This document shows, piece after piece, positions 12,679 through 25,400 of a stretch of DNA of 64,000 nt. Both the position numbers and the translations under genes were made by a program. The DNA is taken from the NCBI GenBank assembly GCA_002633005.1, contig NMRA01000506.1:34276-98275 (forward strand), read 5' to 3'. The notes beneath the pieces are model-generated. The model had not been told where the DNA came from. It searched no databases and was given only the letters and a program-made list of their open reading frames with translations. The DNA comes from Phoronis australis (lineage: Eukaryota > Phoronida > Phoronidae). Numbering within the stretch: the stretch's first letter is position 1; every line of letters starts with the position of its first letter.

Positions 12679-12742
12679 CAAGTCCAGCAGTTGGCAGTGG
12701 GGACACTGTGGATGCCAGACTGGGGTTTGGCAAGGGCTCAAG
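12679..12742 (+). CDS. Caspase exon, prodomain part (first exon recognised)
   Basis: Acceptor TTTTCAG and donor AG|GTATGT. It encodes GDTVDARLGFGKGS and ends two bases into a Ser codon that the next exon completes. There is no Met, so at least one more 5' exon must exist upstream of 12.68 kb. An alternative acceptor four bases later is possible. Confidence 0.75.
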
Positions 12743-15700
12743 GTATGTTTTCAGATCCTCAGATGCTCCTCATAATTCTTAGCCCCAAGTGATTGATGCA
12801 AAAACTCTTGGTTTTAAAGGAATTCCCGTGACTTATGAAAACCTGTCAAATATGCATAATTTATTCCTCATTTCCTGTACTGTAGGTTGCAAACAACTTA
12901 AGAGATTGACTCATAAATACATAATTTCTGTAGCCACGAATTTTCCTTGTAGAATCACCTTAGCCTTCCCTTGTAGAATCACTTTAGCCTATCAAATAGA
13001 TACTAGTGTGGCTGCAGAGGTGGGTCCCGCAATTCACAGTTGTTGAATCCATTAATGCAGTTGTCTCAAAAAGAGGGCTCCGCTCATAGCATAACATCAA
13101 CTTGCCAAATGTAACCTGGATTTACATATAGTACTAATATCTGCGGTTAAAAATCTTCAATTTGGGAGAGTGAAAAAGTAGTTAGTTTTCCGTAAGCTGG
13201 AGTTCGTGCCAAATTTTAGAAATAGGTAATATTGGTCATTCCAAATTCAAGAATTATGATCAATGACACGTTCATTCAAGTTTATGTTTCACGGGGCATT
13301 AAAGAAGAATTGCGTCATCTGCTATTTTTGGCAATTTTGTGAATTGTATCTATTTTCAGATTTAGTAGACCTATATAAAACAGTATCTGATATTTGAGAA
13401 ATGAAGTTAACACCATAACAGCCTATGTCTAAATCTTCAGAATCAAGAAAATTCAGTTTCTGTTTAAATTTCGGTTTTGGGAGGTTCTCTATAGATACAT
13501 TAGGTTGTATCATAGTTTTTCCTGTCTACTGAAGTTTTGCTACCCGCACTTTCATGGAGGGCACACCTCAGGGGAAAACAAAGTATAAACGTTTTGCTTA
13601 TATGATACAGTAGTCATGGTCTGTTGTGTGTTTACATAGCTGGGTGAGAGTGGTTTCCCATTGTGTGAATAATGCCATGTGTAAGTAAATGGAAAAACTT
13701 AGATGGATACATAGCAACCTGTGGTATTATCTAGTCTAACTCAAATGTTGACTAAGAAAAACACCAGGAATCATATGGATGTGAAAGTCTCTATTAACAC
13801 TACCTTAGCATTTTCGGTAATCCTGACTTTCTGTTCAATTGTGTAGTTTCGACAAATTGGTTACATCTCATTGTTTAATTCTGATAGTGCTTGCTTACAG
13901 GTGATTTATATGCTTGTTTCTCTGAATTTTCTTTTTCCTCATGTAACAGTTCTTACAGTGTTGCGGGCCGGGTCAGTAGTTCTACCTCACTGGAGGCAAG
14001 GAAAGTGGCGTCAGCTGTCCCAGAAGAGGAATACAACATGACGTATCCAAAGAGAGGCTACGCTGTCATTATGAACAACAGAAAGTTCTACCCTCACACC
14101 CGTATGGGCGAGAGAAACGGCACAGACCGTGATGCGGCCAATCTTTATCAAACTTTCCAGATGTTGGGGTTTGAAGTAGTTCGCAAAGACAACTTGACTG
14201 TTCAAGAAATGTTGAATTTAGTCTACGAGTGTAAGTCAAGTTTACATGTCCACAATTGCTCATATGTGTTCTAGAGTGTAACTTTGTTGCTGTTCTTTTC
14301 CCTCAATGTCATTATGATATTCTGTGAATGTTGTTCTTGTGTCTTATAGATGGTGTTGTAATTTTTCAACTATTGGAAATTTTTGCCATTCATTAAAATT
14401 GCAACCTATGAGTGCAATGTGAACTTAAAATGACAAAATATTCCTTAAAGAAAGTTCTTTGGTAAGAATGGTTGTGTGTAAATAACCATCCTATGTCCAG
14501 TGCATTCTGTGCTAATGTATAGCACTGAGTGCATGATTCAGATTATTTATTGTTCAAGTGAGATACGTCCAAAGTTCAAGGGCCTTTTTTACGGGTTTTT
14601 ATTTTGACTTTCGAATCATTTGTTGGTGCATTACAAATATTTTTCCGAGAATCACACAATTTGTCCCTCAGAGTGACACATTTTCATAGCAGAAACTTGN
14701 NNNNNNNNNNNNNNNNNNNNNNNNNNNNNNNNACATTTTCATAGCAGAAACTTGCCCCCCCCCCCCCACCTGCACCATTTGTAGAGTTGAAGTAGGCTCA
14801 TAGCAGTGATAAGCTTTCTCTACTTGTACCTGTCGCCATATTTTACTTGATGGTCACACATTTTTCAGTCCTGTTGCAACCTTGTAATGCCGGATTTTGT
14901 TGTTCAAATTTAAAAGAGGAGTTAGGGGACTGTAGTCAAAATAATGTTGCAGTTAATTGGTTCCAACATGCAAATAAAACTCACAGTTATCCGACTTGTA
15001 CGCCAAACAAAAGTAGATTCGTATTCATGGTCAAAACACTTAATACTGAAAGCGGTTGCTGATTGGCTGATGTGTCAGTGATGTGAATGGCAGGGTATCA
15101 GCTCCTTTTCACATTCATAGCTTATGTCATATTTTGAAGAGTTTACATCGTAATTTATCATTGTTTCAATCGTCCTTATTTTTTCCTGTTTGCCATAGTG
15201 CTGTAAAAGGAGCTAGAAACCTGATTCAAGGGTTTAGCAGTTTGACCTGGTGGGACTCAAACCAATGACCTCGAGTAAAGAAAGCGAGCACCTATCACAC
15301 TAGGCCACACTGTCCCCTCTTGTGATTAAGTGGCTATACACCATGTTCTGGCGTTAAAACGACTTCCTTATTATAGCAACAACTACAATAATAATGTAAT
15401 AATAATAATAATAATAATAATTAAACTTTATTTGTAAGGAATAGGATCCAATACAGTTTAAAACATGCTTTGGGCAAACCCTAATATAGAGCATGGTTCT
15501 CATAGAGCAGTAAATTAAATTATATTGAATTAAGAAATTAAATTAAATTAAATTGATATTTACAAATTAAATTTATCAATCGAATTAAAATTTAAAGTTA
15601 ACAATAAATTAAAACTCCTATGTGATATATATAATGAATTCTATGGTGGGCAAAAGACTGAAACAAAGGGAGGGACAACTATGAAGACAACATGCACAAG

Positions 15701-18700
15701 TAAGTGATTAGTTTGTGCCTGAAGTCATCAAAACCATCCGCCCCCTTCAGGCTATTTAGTAAATCGTTCCATTCTCCAATAAAAGAGGACTTGGAGTATT
15801 ACGAAGTTCTGTGTCTGGGGACAACAAAGTTGTATGAGGAAGAGATTTCTGGTCCTAATTTGGTGGCTGTTTTGAACGAGTAACGAGTTACGAGTTAAAT
15901 AAGTTGGTACATTACTGTGAAAACAGTTATGCGCCATACACAAAGGCCGATATACGAAATATTTGTCGACAGGCAGCCACCCCAGTCTGCTAAATATATG
16001 AATTGATGGAGTGTCAAAAGGCACACCTGCTTCTGAGCCTTCAATAGACGGGAAACCAAATTCGCATTGCATCCTGACCACACAGTACTACAATAAATGA
16101 AGAGAGGAAATACACAGACTCTGAAATATTTCAGACGCCCTTCTGTGGGAAGAAATGGTGATATTCATTGGAAAAGATCAAGATGTTGTCTAATTTGGGA
16201 CACAGTCCCACGAATATGAATAGACCAGCTAAGGGTTTTGTCAACAGTGACACCCAATAACTTTTTGCTGTCAACCTATTTGAGCTGAGCACCCGAAATA
16301 GCCAGATTAAGTTCAAGGTTACTTCTAACGTTACGTTGATCTGAGCCAATACTCATCTTTTTTTTTTCGTGTTGTTATCCTGTTATCCCACTAACAATGT
16401 TACTGCTTTGTATGCTGAAACTAACCCACCGTGACTCGTAACGTCAAATGACTGGAGCAATCTTATGCAGCCACTGCAGGTTATATACCAGATACCCTAG
16501 GCTATCATACGCTCATGCTATATGGGAAAGAAACATGAAAAGTAATGTTTTGGTCTGGACTATTCGTGGAAAAACTTTTACTGAATTAACGAGAAGTGTC
16601 GATGACGCTGATACTTACTAACTCTTCAAAATATAAATATCTTGGACTGATTGGAGAAGTTATTTCAGTAGCAACATCTGTGAGCTGTAATTGCGGAGAG
16701 CTGCATTCAGAGCAGAAGACATTTCAATATGAAGCAACTGGTGTTAGATGTGTCATTCAAAAGTAATATTACCAAATGTCTGCGAACCACCGTTAAACAT
16801 TATGTCGTGAGTCGATGCAAAATCATTTGAAACATTGTCATTTTAAAAACTAAGAGACAAAAAACTTGCAGGTCTACTAGCTGATGCAAATTTAAGTATA
16901 AAACACGTTTAAGATAATAATTTTACCTTTTATTTACACAAACAATCAAAGTATAAGTGAAATTTAGTGAGGTCATAAAATGCAGCGAATCAAAAACATT
17001 TCTGCGACAAAACATAGACCTGCATCAAAACATACCTTTACCAAGTACAAAACATCAATAAATTCATTTTTCCATGCTCTTAAACACTTGTTATTCAAGT
17101 TGTCTAAAGCAGGAAGATTTTTCCACCAAGTATTGAGACAATCTCTCTGTTGTGATAAAATGAGCTGTTCTAAATGTGCTACCAAACAATGTGGGTTAAT
17201 GTGCACTTAAAAGAGGAAAGATTTGACCACAGTTGGCCTCTATAAACACGTGTTTGTTATGAATGCACTGTCAGAAGATTTTTGATGAAATTTCAGAGAT
17301 TTCATTGAAACACATGCATGCATGCCTGACAATATGAAGGAACAATAAGAAAGAGTAGCCTAGTGCATCTTAATTTGGGTAATGACATCATGAACTTTTT
17401 GTACCAAGAGAGTTATCTTATCATGTATGCAAGGGACACAACTCTAAATTTAAAACACAACACTATTACTATTCAACACTGTTCATTCAATGTTTCAGAT
17501 GGAGCCAAGGACCATTCACAGAATGACTGCTTTGCTTGTGCAATACTTTCCCATGGGGAGGAGAATGTTGTGTACGGCGTCGATGGCACTCTTAAAATAG
17601 AGGAAATCACTAATCCCTTCAAAGGAAACAACTGCAAGTCTTTGGTTGGAAAGCCAAAAATTTTCCTTGTGCAGGTACTTCCTACTGTATTACGGTAGTT
17701 TTCACATGACAATCACGTGTATATCCTTTGAAATTTTGGGGTAAGAGTTGTTTTGTGTTTCTTTTCTGTCATTTCTTGTCTCAATTTTCATCAATTTAAT
17801 AAAATTAATTTACCTATTTCTTCACCCTTTGTGGATAAGTGTTGTTATTTTTGAAAGCACAACATTGAGAATTTGTATGTCGCTTTTTCAAAGCTCAAAT
17901 CACTTCTCTTTTTACCTGATTGAGTCACCTCCACAGGTAATTCATCGTGTAACAGACTTATGGGACTACCAACTACCTGAATGCATGCTTTTATACATCT
18001 CATTGGGTGAAGTATTGTTTCGTCAGTGCCATCAAGTGACTGTTCAGCTACTCATGGCATGCACTGTAGACTAAATGCGTTTCATTTCTTGATTTCTGGC
18101 AGGCCTGCCGAGGTACGCTGCTGGATCATGGTGCGGATAAGGCTGATGCTGGGATGGAGGTGGATACCCCAATTGAACGAATACCAACAGAAGCTGACTT
18201 CCTTATGGGTTACTCTGTAGTTCCAGGTAGAGTGTGATCTTGATTTATTGGGTCCTATTGATTGTTTCCGTTTGGGAGGACATTTGTAATATTCTGTTTG
18301 AAAAAGGGAATACGGTGAGTTCCAAGAAGTGTTGTGTGCATTTTCATTTGATACCAAGTTCATAAATGTATTCACTGTAGAAAATTTGACTTTCTGATGC
18401 TCATTTCGAACACCAATAGAGTTTCTCTATGTGAAAGCGCATTATATTGCAACCTTTCAGGTGTTGTGTAACTTAATCTAATATTTAATTACAATTTTGT
18501 ATTTGTACTTTTATGCAAGTCAAAACTATCAGTAAAGCTAAACTTGAGAAATAAATGTGAAATTTAGTTTGCATGAAAAGATTTCTGTCTTGTTGAGATA
18601 GCATTATTCGGAAAGATTTTTTTCTCACCTGGTTTGAGTTACATTTCGTTGCACTAGTTTCGAGTGAAAATGAAACAGAAATGTTCCCTGTAAACAAGTA

Positions 18701-20015
18701 GAATCTTTTCTGACAACATCCACAACTCTAAAAAGTAACATGATAATGAAATCAGTCATATGAATGCAATGTCATGCCATTAGATGGTTTGTAATGTCAG
18801 ACGTGCCTTCCCAGATCACGGGAATACAATGTCATGCCATTAGATGGTTTGTAATGTCAGACGTGCCTTCCCAGATCACGTGAATACAATGTCATGCCAT
18901 TAGATTGTTTTTAATGTCAGACGTGCCTTCCTAGACCATATCAGGCTTATCAGGGGAACAGTTTGCTTACTGTGAATGCCTTAAATGAAACGCCAGTGAT
19001 AATGCGGTCTAAAGTTTGATTTCTAAATTTCTTAACTACCAGTAACACAACAAAACTATGTATAATTCATATCATAGAATTTTCCCCTCAATTCAAGTGC
19101 CATGCAGTGTTAATTAGGTGTCAAGCTAAAATTGCAAAATTCAAACTGGAATAAATCAACGAAGATAGACTTGCATAAAGTTTTGACATCACGAAAACAA
19201 CTTTGTGAAAAGACAAAATTCACAGCTACGTTAATTGCATTTTCACAACCAACTGCTTTCAAGTGCAACTTGCATGCTAATTCCTTATCTCTGTGATTGC
19301 TTGGTCAAATTAGTTAGAATACACAACATATAGCGACGATGTGAATATGAAGTAGGTTAGAAATTGTCAAATGTTTTTAAGAACGAGTTTTGTAGGTTTT
19401 TTTGAAATAGCATTGTTGTTGAGTCCCTGCTCTGAACATCAGCAGTAAGAGCATGCATCACCTCAATGGACAATTCCATCGTGGCTGACGTATACAAACT
19501 TTACATAAACAAATCCTAGTCTGTAAATTTTTCAACACTTTTATATAGAATTGCACATGTGGGGAGAGGAGAGGGAAAACTGTTTTGTTGACTCTGGTGA
19601 AATGGCTACAAGAGAACGATCCCTATACGAGTCTACATGTAGAACGTATACAGTATTTCTGATGAAGGATCTGCCAACCTCCAAGGTCACCTTGCAAGAG
19701 TTTGCAATTTGATCTCCAGCAACTTATGTGGTAGTGATTATTTCTGTGTTTACTTTATACACTTCAGGATATTTTTCTTGGCGGAATTCCACTAGAGGGT
19801 CCTGGTTTGTTCAAGCAATCTGTGACGTGTTCGACCAATATGCGGAGCAACTTGACAAGTACGACATGCTCAAATTGATGACGAGGGTTAGCAAAAAGGT
19901 TGCGTACGATTTCGAATCCAATGCGGCCCAGTCACACATGAACAAGAAGAAACAAGTGCCATGCATCACCTCTATGTTGACAAAGGACTTGTATTTTAGA
20001 CCAAAAGCTAACTAG
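12679..20015 (+). CDS. Executioner caspase (caspase-3/6/7 type), five exons, 5' end missing
   Basis: Cysteine protease that cleaves after Asp in apoptosis. Exons are 12679-12742, 13959-14230, 17499-17674, 18103-18226 and 19768-20015. All four introns are GT-AG and splice phases agree across every junction, giving about 291 residues without the true N terminus. Visible landmarks: RGYAVIMNN at the start of the large subunit; ERNGTDRDAANL with the substrate-pocket Arg; catalytic His in SHGEE; catalytic Cys in QACRG, split by intron 3; small-subunit start GYFSWRNS with the S1/S3 Trp and Arg; and the conserved end KKQVPCITSMLTKDLYF. The linker between subunits is short and contains MEVD, a plausible activation cleavage site. 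The residues before RGYAV look like a short prodomain, which favours an executioner, but a CARD or DED on an unseen 5' exon cannot be excluded. The gene is convergent with PDCD2L. Polyadenylation signal AATAAA is at 20645. Family assignment is very secure; the exact orthology (3, 6 or 7) is not. Confidence 0.95.
13959..14230 (+). CDS. Caspase exon, start of large (p20) subunit
   Basis: Acceptor TTCTTACAG and donor GAGT|GTAAGT. It holds the first beta strand (RGYAVIMNN), the Arg of the substrate pocket in ERNGTDRD, and the helix ending NLTVQEMLNLVYE. The open frame runs on past the donor for 14 codons, but the phase of the next exon supports splicing at 14230. Confidence 0.93.
14700..14732. 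other. Assembly gap flanked by the same 22 bases
   Basis: ACATTTTCATAGCAGAAACT plus TG lies on both sides. The right side continues into a C11 run, the likely cause of the break. Confidence 0.9.
14915..15320 (-). mobile_element. tRNA-derived SINE
   Basis: Read on the minus strand from 15320: GGGGACAGTGTGGCCTAGTG, with an A-box-like TGGCCTAGTGTGATAGG and B-box-like GGTTTGAGTCCC (complement of 15252-15263). Inserted in the older repeat, whose flanking halves resume on both sides. Confidence 0.6.
15373..16365 (-). mobile_element. LINE 3' end (CR1/L2-like), degraded
   Basis: The minus strand contains LGWLPVDKYFVYRPLCMA, SYLT-like THY/TYLTRNS and later FYWRMERF, the usual order at the end of a CR1/L2-type reverse transcriptase ORF, with several stops. 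The 3' end is AATAAAGTTTAATT followed by an (ATT)n tail (15396-15421 on the plus strand), typical of this LINE group. Confidence 0.7.
17499..17674 (+). CDS. Caspase exon with catalytic His
   Basis: Acceptor TGTTTCAG and donor CAG|GTACTT. It contains DCFACAILSHGEENVVYG, with the active-site His followed by Gly, and ends KPKIFLVQ, the strand leading to the catalytic Cys on the next exon. Confidence 0.95.
18103..18226 (+). CDS. Caspase exon with catalytic Cys and subunit linker
   Basis: The exon begins ACRGTLLDHG, completing the QACRG active-site pentapeptide across the intron. The linker MEVDTPIERIPTEAD offers Asp sites for processing, followed by FLMGYSVVPG at the start of the small subunit. 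Acceptor CTGGCAG, donor CCAG|GTAGAG. Confidence 0.93.
18760..18940 (+). repeat. 60-bp tandem repeat, three copies
   Basis: Units begin near 18761, 18821 and 18881, each with AATGTCATGCCATTAGATGG and AGACGTGCCTTCC. In the last caspase intron; the third copy is slightly diverged. Confidence 0.85.
19768..20015 (+). CDS. Caspase terminal exon, small (p10) subunit
   Basis: Acceptor ACTTCAG. It encodes YFSWRNSTRGSWFVQAICD and ends in SMLTKDLYFRPKAN before a TAG stop at 20013-20015. The length and C-terminal position match executioner caspases, with no extra C-terminal domain. Confidence 0.95.
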
Positions 20016-20660
20016 ATGATCCAGTTGTAATTATTTTAAAATATTTAGTTTTAAACTGGGCTGGTATCATACTGAAAGTGGCAAGTTGGATGTATTAGTA
20101 ATTTGTCGCATAGTGTGAATTAGTGTTTAGATGTCTTTTGCATGGATGTGAATGTGATCCACCTGTTATCTGAAGAGCCACACTTTTCACTGGAATCTTC
20201 ACTTTCACACCAATTACCTTTTGTTGGCATGATGACTTACTATTTTATGCGGTTTCAGTCGAGTCACAGGACATGCACTTTGAACATTTGCATTGAGGAG
20301 TACTTTAAATTTTATCTGTCGACAGAATGCATTTAGAAAACTGACAGCATAACTTGTGATCTGGACGTAGAGGTCTCCATGGCCTGTTATAACAGGGTGT
20401 TGCACTCCCTTATGTACCTGTTGACTATGTGCTCGGGTTGAATGTAACCATCCTCTTTCAATTTATAGTCAGAAAATGTTTATCTGTACTCTTTTCTTTA
20501 GTTTGGTTTAGACAACCATTGTTTTGTACAATCTGTGCAGTGATACGATTCAATACCCAAGTTCATTTCAAAATCATGTGATCGAAACACACTTGTTCGT
20601 TTGATGTTCATTGACCCAGCTGTACAGGTGATTACTCAATATGCAATAAAGGCATTGATA
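20016..20660 (+). other. Caspase 3' UTR
   Basis: Non-coding sequence after the stop codon. The first good polyadenylation hexamer AATAAA is at 20645-20650, and a second lies near 20793. The transcript end is inferred from these signals only. Confidence 0.5.
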
Positions 20661-21080
20661 CCAGTTGTACAAGGAATGCAAGTATAGTGTACTCAGCTCA
20701 GTATAGAACGATAAAACCAGGAAACATTCAATGTAGCATTGTTAACTGTGCCATGAAGAATGACTGAAGGCTCTCACTTCACTGTTGCAAAATAAAGGTT
20801 TAGCCACGTAGTAGAAATAAACATTATCTCAGTAACTAGTATTCTCAAAGACTGCATTTTTGCTGAAGTGTGATTTATTTATTTTTCAAAAATAGTTGTG
20901 TGGAAAACAAAACCAAACTTCCGACTTGTCTCCAGTCATTTTTCATGAAACAGGTCTCTAGAGTTTGTCAGATTGGGTCTCCTCAGTTGCTTGTATCTCT
21001 GTGTTGTCATCAATAATAAAAAGTCATGATAGTGAGACATGTTCTTATTTGTTAATTACATCATTTTTTGGCCATAGTAC

Positions 21081-21425
21081 GATTAGAAAACAGACAATCG
21101 GCGCACAAATAAAAAAGTTCATGTTAACTCAACGTTTCGTCTATTCATAAAACATCAGGATAAGTACAGTAGGAAAACAAGTGGCGATTACCATTCAAGT
21201 CACATCCATGTAGTGAAATGAGAGTGAGTTACACAGGGAAAGTGAGTAGGTCATCACCATAGTTGCAGGGTCACTGAGCTTTGCACGTTATTCCACATGG
21301 ATGTGACTTGAATGATGATCGACACTTGTCCTACTGTACATATCCCGATGATGTCTTGTGAATAGACAAAACGTTGAGTTAACATGAACTTTTTTATTTG
21401 TGCGGCGATTGTCCGTTTTCTAATT
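21081..21425. mobile_element. Palindromic MITE-like element
   Basis: Arms of about 135 bases, GATTAGAAAACAGACAATCG... and its inverse ending TTTTCTAAT, around about 75 bases. The 11-mer GTTCTTATTTG lies on both sides (about 21040 and 21426), possibly a duplicated target. Confidence 0.65.
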
Positions 21426-22300
21426 GTTCTTATTTGGTATGTTGTAACCAATGGATGATGTTGTAACCACTGGATGTTGCTCGCCTTGCTTCACAGTCCT
21501 GGTTTTACTGGAAGACAATTGAACACTGCTTAAAAGTGTCTCTTATTTATCTCAGCTCAGTCTTAATTGTGTGTGAATGCACAGGTGGAGTGAACAAGAA
21601 CCTGGATATAATGCAAAAGCCAATTCCTGAGGTGTGCCAATATTCAGGAAATAATTACAAGAACATGTTGAAGAAACAATCCAGTTGTCACAACCATAAA
21701 TACTGGAGCCAATCAGTTGCATCCCAGTAGGTATGGCAACATGTCTCACATACAGTGATGCGGAAAATATAGCACGAGTCACTGACCAGCAGCAACAGGA
21801 CTTTCATCGAGTCAAAATGTCAAGTTAGAAGTCCGACTGAGTATTTACGGACTCAACCATTGAACTGTTACCTTGAACAAGACTGACTAGTGTTGGTGTC
21901 CAGCAACAGCTTAATCAATATCAGAAAAGAACTTGAGCACACTCGCACAGCTAAAATTATTTTAAAAAATTCTACTTATTTTGCAAAGGACTACTTTGAA
22001 GTAACCTTTTGCCTCACCTAGTTCACACAGTCAGTTTTGCACTTCTGAAAATATCTATGCAAAGCCGAGTCATTAGTTCTAGTGATGCACACCTCTTTAA
22101 CTGTATCAAAAAGGTTTGAATATTGCGTGTTTATCACTTGCTTACTCAAGACATTTCCCACACCCATCCACTACATAGGCTGTATATTCGGTTTATTTCA
22201 CAGACCCTGATTATCAGGAAATATAATTTCTCAATTCACTTTGTGCAAATTAAGTACAGAATTATCATATAGGGTGTTTTATCACATTTATTTCAGAGAG

Positions 22301-22428
22301 CTATTTGAACAAATGTTGATCAGAATCACATTGCACCTGAATATATTCAGTTCTGAAGAGGTCGTCGTCACGCCAACAGCTCTGTCTGCAGCTGTAAACT
22401 AGAACTGTTCCAAACTCCAGAATGGTTT
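22301..22428 (-). CDS. PDCD2L: PDCD2L terminal exon
   Basis: Encodes ILEFGTVLVYSCRQSCW and ends QHLFK followed by TAG (complement of 22301-22303). Acceptor TATTTCAG. Candidate AATAAA signals on the minus strand lie just past the stop (about 22288) and near 22193. Confidence 0.92.
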
Positions 22429-25400
22429 CTGAAATAAATAATTACATACTGCACTATTCACTTAGGAAAACAAGAATTGCCTTCACCACAAACAGCAGGA
22501 GTAACACATGTTCTACAAAACCTCACTTATCATATTCATTCTAATAAGCGCCCATGCCAATATGAGCGCCCCTCCCCACGCCTTTTCAGACTTTGCTGAA
22601 ATAAGTGCCCAGCCCATGAATGTGTACAAGCGAAAAATGGCTTACCTACAATGCTAAAATTCTATAGTAACGTCTTCCAATTTATTAGCAAGATCTGATA
22701 GACATAAAAAGATCATTGAGCGCGGAATTTCCAGACCACTACCCTCACCGCCATGTCGGTATTTAGCCCTGACTTCATACTTCAAACTTCTGCTGTGCTT
22801 CAAAAAAAGTAAAAGTTTTGCTGATCTCTCGAGGAACACGTCCCACTATGGTCTGGCCTTTCAGAACAGACACAGCGTGCTTTTCAACCACATAGAATCT
22901 TTCACATGCAGTTTCCAATTCTATCTCGACAGGATTCCAATTTCTTTGAACACGTCAAAACCGCAAATTGAAGACAGGTACTCAAAGCATGCCATTCAGC
23001 AAATGACTTTATCGCGAATAAAAAACTTGGAGTTGGCTAGGAAGCACGTGCTACATACCTATCATCATAGACATTAGTCTTCGGGACCTATCTTTTCATG
23101 AAACAATGGGTAGCATAGCATCGGCAAGAAATAAATATTGCCACTAACTTCCGAAATAAAAACCATAAAAAACTTATGTGTTATTTTTAAGAGGAATTAT
23201 TCAATTAATCATAACTTGTGTGTTTAAAGTCAAATATCTGATAAAATGACCCACTGATAGTGAATACTTCTGCACCCTTACACTCGAATCTCTTGGAAAA
23301 TAACGGACTGTCATGCCTACTGTCATCCAGTGACTCAATGACACTAAACAGGTTATTATTTAAAAAGACTAATTCTTACTAAAATGACACAAACAAAAAA
23401 CTGAATTTCGGGCCCCTATATTAATATAAAGGGCCAAGCCAGAAGGCGGCCAAAGAGCGGGGTGCCTACATTAATTTGTTGGGTCAAAACTGTATTTTTA
23501 TTCAAGTTGCCATACCTACGATTGCGAGGCATTGACATGAGTTATATTCAAGGGATTTCAGAACAATTTTCTGTAAGATGATCATAATTTAACAATGAAG
23601 TTTGATAACAATGTACCACAGTTTAGTAGAAAGTCCGTCGTAGGTAACACAAACTTAACAGAGCGTAAATTTGATGAGAATCCTAGCTTACGACTTCATC
23701 CACAATATAATGCAGTGCTCAATACATGATGACTCTAGGATGTTGGTGAATACAATGGTGAATTGCTGTGTTCCAGGGTTTGTATGGATCAGAGTGTATA
23801 CAGGCTTCTCTGTATCAAAGAACCTTCACACAAACACCATTCTGCCAGTACAATTTCTATAAATGAAGGTGCGAGTCTGTTTTTCCAAAAAGCATATGGG
23901 CTAAAAATATTAACTGCAGACAACATTCAGTGTCGTTATGTCCATCTGTCTCAGCTGCTATGACATTTTCAGTGAATATTTACAACAAAAATAATCCAGC
24001 TCTGACTAAATATAAATCAGTACTGAGAACCAGTGAATTAATTCCCTTAACATTCACTTTGACTCTCACAGAAAAGTGTTGAAGGTTGTCTGGTTCATTG
24101 CATTAATTACAGATAATAAAGTAATTCTCAACTTAATCAATACTTGGCTATTACTACCTTACCACCAACTGTAAGTCTGCCCACTTACTTTTGGTACAAT
24201 GTGTTCAAAGTGTGTCGCTGTTGTGTTATATCCAGCACTGGGTTAGTTGTGAATATATGTCTACAAGATAATTACCATCAGGTCTGTCTTTGACTTTCAG
24301 TGCTGAGACAAGAGCAGGCATTAACTGCAGTTCATAAACACGTTCACTGCCACATGATTGACAACAAGGTACTGGTGTGTCACTGTTAACAAGGTTGAGG
24401 GGTGACCCATCCCAGTGATACCTAGAATGGGAGACAGGTGTTAGGTTGCCAATATCTNTGGGGAAATTTCAGTTGGAACAAGTCACAAGGGGAAAATTCA
24501 ACAGGCAAGGGTAAAGCAGACGTATCAGCAAGGGTAAAGCAGACGTATCAGCAAGGGTAAAGCAGACGTATCAGCCTGTCAGTTTCAGCTTCCATTTTTC
24601 CATTTGTACACAATATCAAAATATTTCATTTAAAACAGTTATAAATCCACATTTATTGCAAGAAGTGATGTTTAGATCACTTACTGTGCTATAAAATTTG
24701 TCTCAACTTGTTTCGTAGTACTCAAATGAGAAGTAATTTCAGGTTTTCAATAGAACTGACAGCTCAGTTTTTGTCGAGACCAAGCTTGATGCAAAATAAT
24801 AAAATGACTCCACGACAAGCCAACTTGAAGACCTGGTCTCCAGCAATAACATGACACGCCGTGACAAGCCAATTTGAAGACCTGGTCTCCAGTAATAACG
24901 TGACACGCCGTGACCAGCCACCTTGAAGACCTGGTCTCCAGTAATAACATGACACACTGTGACAAGCCAACTTGAAGACCTAGTCTCCAGAAATACAATG
25001 ACACGCTGTGACAAGCCACCTTGAAGACTTGGTCTCCAGTAATAACACGACACACCGCGACAAGCCACCTTGAAGACCTGGTCTCCAGCAATAACATGAC
25101 ATACTGCGACAAGCCAACTTGAAGACTTGGTCTCCAGCAATAACAATCTGACAGTTCTTATCAAGCCATGAATCACCTTCAGTTTGACAAAGCAGTAATT
25201 TGCAACCAATAGTATAACTTAAGTGGTCTAAAGCAAAAGTTGATTTTTGAGATGGAAAATGGGTTTACAGTTCTTTCAAAACTAAATAATTTTCAATGCA
25301 AAAACATTGAATGGTGCACTGTGTCATCCATTTGTGTATGGTAATGCGCAAGGCACACCATACCTTACACACTGCTCAGGACATCTTCTGAGTACTTTAC

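Larger units (their letters stand above)
14350..16540 (+). repeat. Dispersed repeat, copy 2, split by SINE and LINE insertions
   Basis: Same repeat as 1850-2795 but broken by about 405 bases at 14915-15320 and about 990 bases at 15373-16365. It lies wholly within a caspase intron. An N gap at 14700-14732 falls inside it. Confidence 0.7.

Noticed and set aside
24739-25209. 156-codon minus-strand ORF
   Set aside because: Product of the 49-bp intronic minisatellite; the frame survives by chance.
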